NCBI GenBank assembly: GCA_039916225.1
Contig: JBDSLU010000028.1
Coordinates: 1 to 7,874 of the forward strand
Reading direction: 5' to 3'
Length of the DNA: 7,874 nt
Source: JBDSLU01 sp039916225
GTDB taxonomy: Bacteria; Acidobacteriota; Vicinamibacteria; Vicinamibacterales; Vicinamibacteraceae
The notes under the pieces: model-generated
What the model saw: the letters and a program-made list of their open reading frames with translations, nothing else
Database searches by the model: none
Told to the model about the DNA's origin: nothing
Position numbers and translations under genes: made by a program
In this document: piece by piece, positions 6,130 through 7,874 of the stretch
Layout: each line of letters opens with the position of its first letter
Numbering within the stretch: the stretch's first letter is position 1

Positions 6130-6838
6130 ACTCTCGCGTCAGGCGGTTGGCGACCAGCCGCAGCGGGCGGATCGGCAGCAGCTCGAAGCTGGCGAACCTC
6201 AGCGGGCTGCCCTCGACAAGCTTGATGAAGCGGCTGATCGTCATCTTGTTCAGGCCGCTCTCGGCGATGGTCGTCGCGCCGTCCGTTTTGTGCATCGACC
6301 GCCATCGCACCAGGGCCCGCTCCGAGAAGAGCAGGTGCGAGAACGGGAAGACCGAATAAATGTGGCCGCCGAGGGGGTGATACCAGGTCGGCCCGAAGGC
6401 CGCCAGCACCTTGCCGCCGGGGCGCAGCAGGCCGCGCATGTGCGTCAGCACGCCGGCGGGATCGGCGAAATGCTCGAACGAGTCGAGGGAGATGATCAGG
6501 TCGACGGGCTCCAGCCACTCCCGCGCGAACGTACAGCGGTCGGCGACGCCGCGCTCGGTGGCGTGCTCGACGCCGGTGTCGAGCCACTTCTGACGCAGAT
6601 CGATCCCGATGACCCGGCGGGCGCCGTGCTCCGCGATCTCCACGGCCTCTGCACCCGGCCCGCAGCCAAAGTCGAGCACGTCCTTGTCGCGGGTCTGGTC
6701 CCAGATCCCGGCGCCTAGGAGTACCTCGAGCTTGCTGCGTCCTATGTAGGCCGTGGCGATGTCACAGCGCTCGATCGCGCCGTTGCGACTCGCCAGGTTG
6801 AGCAGGGCTATCCCCAGTGCCCCGCCGATGAAACTCAT
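6089..6838 (-). CDS. SAM-dependent class I methyltransferase
   Basis: A 249-residue Rossmann-fold methyltransferase. SAM-binding motif I is VLDFGCGPG (54-62), the acidic end of strand 2 is VIGID (76-80), motif post-II is DLIISLDSFEHF (113-124), and LRPGGKVLAAFG is at 138-149. This is the Methyltransf_11/25 pattern common in O- or N-methylation of glycans, lipids and small molecules. The aromatic/His-rich stretch after it (PTWYHPLGGHIY, 150-161) recurs in methyltransferases of polysaccharide loci. The start at ATG 6838 is supported by GGAGG eight bases upstream; a longer frame to 6967 lacks such support and would add unrelated residues. Its position suggests modification of the same glycan, which is inference. 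Confidence 0.9.
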   Translation of the reverse strand: MSFIGGALGIALLNLASRNGAIERCDIATAYIGRSKLEVLLGAGIWDQTRDKDVLDFGCGPGAEAVEIAEHGARRVIGIDLRQKWLDTGVEHATERGVADRCTFAREWLEPVDLIISLDSFEHFADPAGVLTHMRGLLRPGGKVLAAFGPTWYHPLGGHIYSVFPFSHLLFSERALVRWRSMHKTDGATTIAESGLNKMTISRFIKLVEGSPLRFASFELLPIRPLRLVANRLTREFTTAAVRCVLEPR

Positions 6839-6846
6839 CGAACCAC

Positions 6847-6851
6847 CCTCC
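6847..6851 (-). promoter_or_regulatory. Shine-Dalgarno of the methyltransferase gene
   Basis: GGAGG on the minus strand, 8 bases before ATG 6838. It is the strongest ribosome site in the window and fixes the methyltransferase start against the 43-residue-longer reading. Confidence 0.7.
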
Positions 6852-6890
6852 GCGGCGCTGCCGTGCTGCCCGCGCTTACGTGCGTCTCGA

Positions 6891-6918
6891 ATAGTAATGC
6901 CGTATGCGTCAGGACCAA
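6891..6918 (-). promoter_or_regulatory. Possible sigma-70-type promoter for the methyltransferase
   Basis: On the minus strand TTGGTC (6918-6913) and TACTAT (6896-6891) are separated by 16 bp in the divergent gap, inside the only locally AT-rich patch. Each box matches only part of its consensus, so this is a weak call; a start near 6883 would leave a leader of about 45 nt containing the Shine-Dalgarno. Confidence 0.22.
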
Positions 6919-6926
6919 GCCCGAGC

Positions 6927-6934
6927 GGAGGGAG
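6927..6934 (+). promoter_or_regulatory. Ribosome binding site favouring GTG 6946
   Basis: GGAGGGAG lies 11 bases before GTG 6946 (14 counted from GGAGG). The alternative ATG at 6904 has no Shine-Dalgarno, and the Shine-Dalgarno-like sequence would then lie inside its coding region. The spacing is longer than ideal, so ATG 6904 or GTG 6955 remain possible. Confidence 0.45.
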
Positions 6935-6945
6935 ATTCTGATACC

Positions 6946-7515
6946 GTGACCCGGGTGAAGGGCGCACGTCTGGGCGGCCTGCTCGCCCGTGGCCTGATTG
7001 TCGGCGCGACCGTGGCCATCGTGGTCGTCGCCGCGCTCCTCGCCTGGCCCGGGGCCGGCGTGGGCCCGTCCGCCGACGCGCGGCGCATCGCCGACCTGCA
7101 ACGCCTGTCGCACGCCATCGAGGCGTTCCGGCTGCGCCAGCACGTCCTGCCGGCCTCCCTGGCCCGGCTACCGATGGAGCCCGCCGCGCCCATCTACCTG
7201 TACGATCCGACCATCAACCGGCCCTACGACTACCGGCCGCTCGGGCCACTGGCCTACGAACTGTGCGCCACCTTCGATGCCGCCGCGCCCGACCAGCAGC
7301 GCGACTACTGGTGGCACGACGGCGGCCGCTACTGCTTCGCGCTCGAGATGCGCGAAGGACCGAAGCCACCCGCACCGCCAGCCGCGCCACCGGCGGCGGA
7401 ACCCGCCGCGCCGATCGACGAGGTGCCCGGGCCGCCGTCGGAGACGCTCGCCACCCCGCCGGCACCCGTCCCAGCTCCCGCTCCGCCGCCGACGCCAGCC
7501 GATCCGCCGCGTTGA
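6946..7515 (+). CDS. Membrane-anchored protein with pseudopilin-like (type II secretion GspG-like) domain and Pro/Ala tail
   Basis: A 189-residue protein of unknown function. One membrane helix lies at about 13-34. An amphipathic segment follows, ADARRIADLQRLSHAIEAF (43-61), then a LPASLARL motif (68-75), YDPTINRPYDYRPLG (86-100), YELCATF (104-110) and HDGGRYCFALEM (124-135). This order (D.RR..DL..L..A......LP, then DP...PY.Y, then YELCA.F and a second Cys) matches a widespread family of pilin-like hypothetical proteins. C107 and C130 could form a disulfide outside the cytoplasm. No prepilin-peptidase G-F-T-L-E type site is seen. Residues 139-189 are a Pro/Ala-rich low-complexity tail, perhaps a wall-spanning linker. 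It is divergent from the methyltransferase and does not obviously belong to the glycan genes. Starting at ATG 6904 would give 203 residues. Confidence 0.8.
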   Translation: MTRVKGARLGGLLARGLIVGATVAIVVVAALLAWPGAGVGPSADARRIADLQRLSHAIEAFRLRQHVLPASLARLPMEPAAPIYLYDPTINRPYDYRPLGPLAYELCATFDAAAPDQQRDYWWHDGGRYCFALEMREGPKPPAPPAAPPAAEPAAPIDEVPGPPSETLATPPAPVPAPAPPPTPADPPR

Positions 7516-7802
7516 TCAGGGCGCGGCCAATGGCCCGGACGGATGCTGCAAAGATCCATGAAGACGTGCTCGGGGCCGCCGAGCCCGGCCGCCAGGACCT
7601 CGTGCAGCCGGCCCGCGTAGGCGTCGCTGTCGCTGCGGCGATAGTTGAAGAACACGGCCGGGTACGTCTCCCGCCGCCGGAACGGCAACGAGCGGCCGCG
7701 TGGCGCCACGGTGGCGAGCGCGCTGGCCGCCGGCAGGAAGCCGTCGTAGGAGCATTCGAACAGGCGCGCGTCCGGATCGACCTCGCGGCCGGACGCCGTC
7801 AT
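7329..7802 (-). pseudogene. Truncated TIR-domain coding remnant
   Basis: A 157-codon open frame. Residues about 48-90 read as the first part of a bacterial TIR domain: strand A plus box 1 (AVFFNYRRSDSDAYAGRL, 49-66), then HVFMDLCSIRPG (79-90), equivalent to the usual VFMD..SI.PG. A complete domain would continue for about 90 more residues, including the catalytic Glu region of TIR NADases. Here the similarity stops at residue 90 (base 7533), and the rest of the frame is Gly/Ala/Pro low-complexity sequence antisense to the pseudopilin-like gene's tail. The N-terminal 47 residues are not recognised. The frame is open upstream to the window edge, and ATG 7802 has no ribosome site, so this may be the broken end of a larger gene. 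It is probably non-functional as a TIR enzyme. Confidence 0.55.
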
Positions 7803-7835
7803 TATCGCCGGCCGGGAGCCTGGTGGGCTTGCGGT

Positions 7836-7861
7836 GCGGCCGTTCCCGAGGGAACGGCCGC
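7836..7861. repeat. Perfect 26-bp palindrome (12-bp arms, 2-bp centre)
   Basis: The arms are GCGGCCGTTCCC (7836-7847) and its exact reverse complement (7850-7861), with GA between them. As RNA it would fold to an 11-bp stem with a CGAG tetraloop. No T-tract follows on either strand, so it is not a standard intrinsic terminator. It may be an operator, a dispersed palindromic repeat or a transcript-end hairpin; the window ends 13 bases later. Confidence 0.7.
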
Positions 7862-7874
7862 GACGATCAGCGCG

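Noticed and set aside
7510..7545. GGCC-AAT-GGCC hairpin after the pseudopilin-like gene as a terminator
   Set aside because: Stem of only 4 bp and no T-tract; not distinguishable from background.

Overview
This is a GC-rich window (roughly two thirds G+C by eye, strong G/C preference at third codon positions, several GTG starts). It looks like a bacterial accessory locus for cell-surface or exported polysaccharide. No ribosomal RNA or other taxonomic marker is present. The style (NtrC-type regulator, exosortase-like small protein, TIR fragment, pseudopilin-like protein) would fit Acidobacteriota/Vicinamibacteria, Myxococcota or similar soil lineages, but the sequence cannot decide between them.

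Layout. The left edge (1-884, minus) is the N-terminal 294 residues of a sigma-54-dependent activator. Its receiver domain has lost the usual phosphorylation residues, while the AAA+ core is intact. A good sigma-54 promoter lies just upstream of it, suggesting autoregulation. The 324-bp divergent gap (885-1208) also holds inverted repeats and a near-consensus sigma-54 site facing the other way. That site would drive an 87-residue secreted small protein with a PEP-CTERM-like C-terminal helix, whose stop overlaps the start (GTGA) of a 14-helix polysaccharide flippase (1469-3052).

Convergent to the flippase is a two-gene minus-strand unit: a polysaccharide pyruvyl transferase family protein (5154-4009) followed after 12 bp by a family 2 glycosyltransferase (3996-3049). 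The flippase and glycosyltransferase stop codons share one CTAG. Divergent from the pyruvyl transferase is an exostosin-like glycosyltransferase (5248-6129). Its 3' end overlaps by 41 bp a convergent SAM-dependent methyltransferase (6838-6089). Together these could assemble, modify (pyruvyl, methyl) and flip a lipid-linked glycan. No polymerase, priming transferase or exosortase is inside the window.

The right end changes theme. It has a membrane-anchored protein with a type II secretion pseudopilin-like domain and a Pro/Ala-rich tail (6946-7515). Next is a TIR-domain fragment on the minus strand whose recognisable homology stops at about 7533, and then a perfect 12-bp-arm palindrome at 7836-7861. 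This edge looks like a rearrangement junction.

The most interesting signal is the 880-1475 region: a degenerate-receiver sigma-54 activator facing a CTERM-like small protein and flippase, with sigma-54 promoter matches on both sides.
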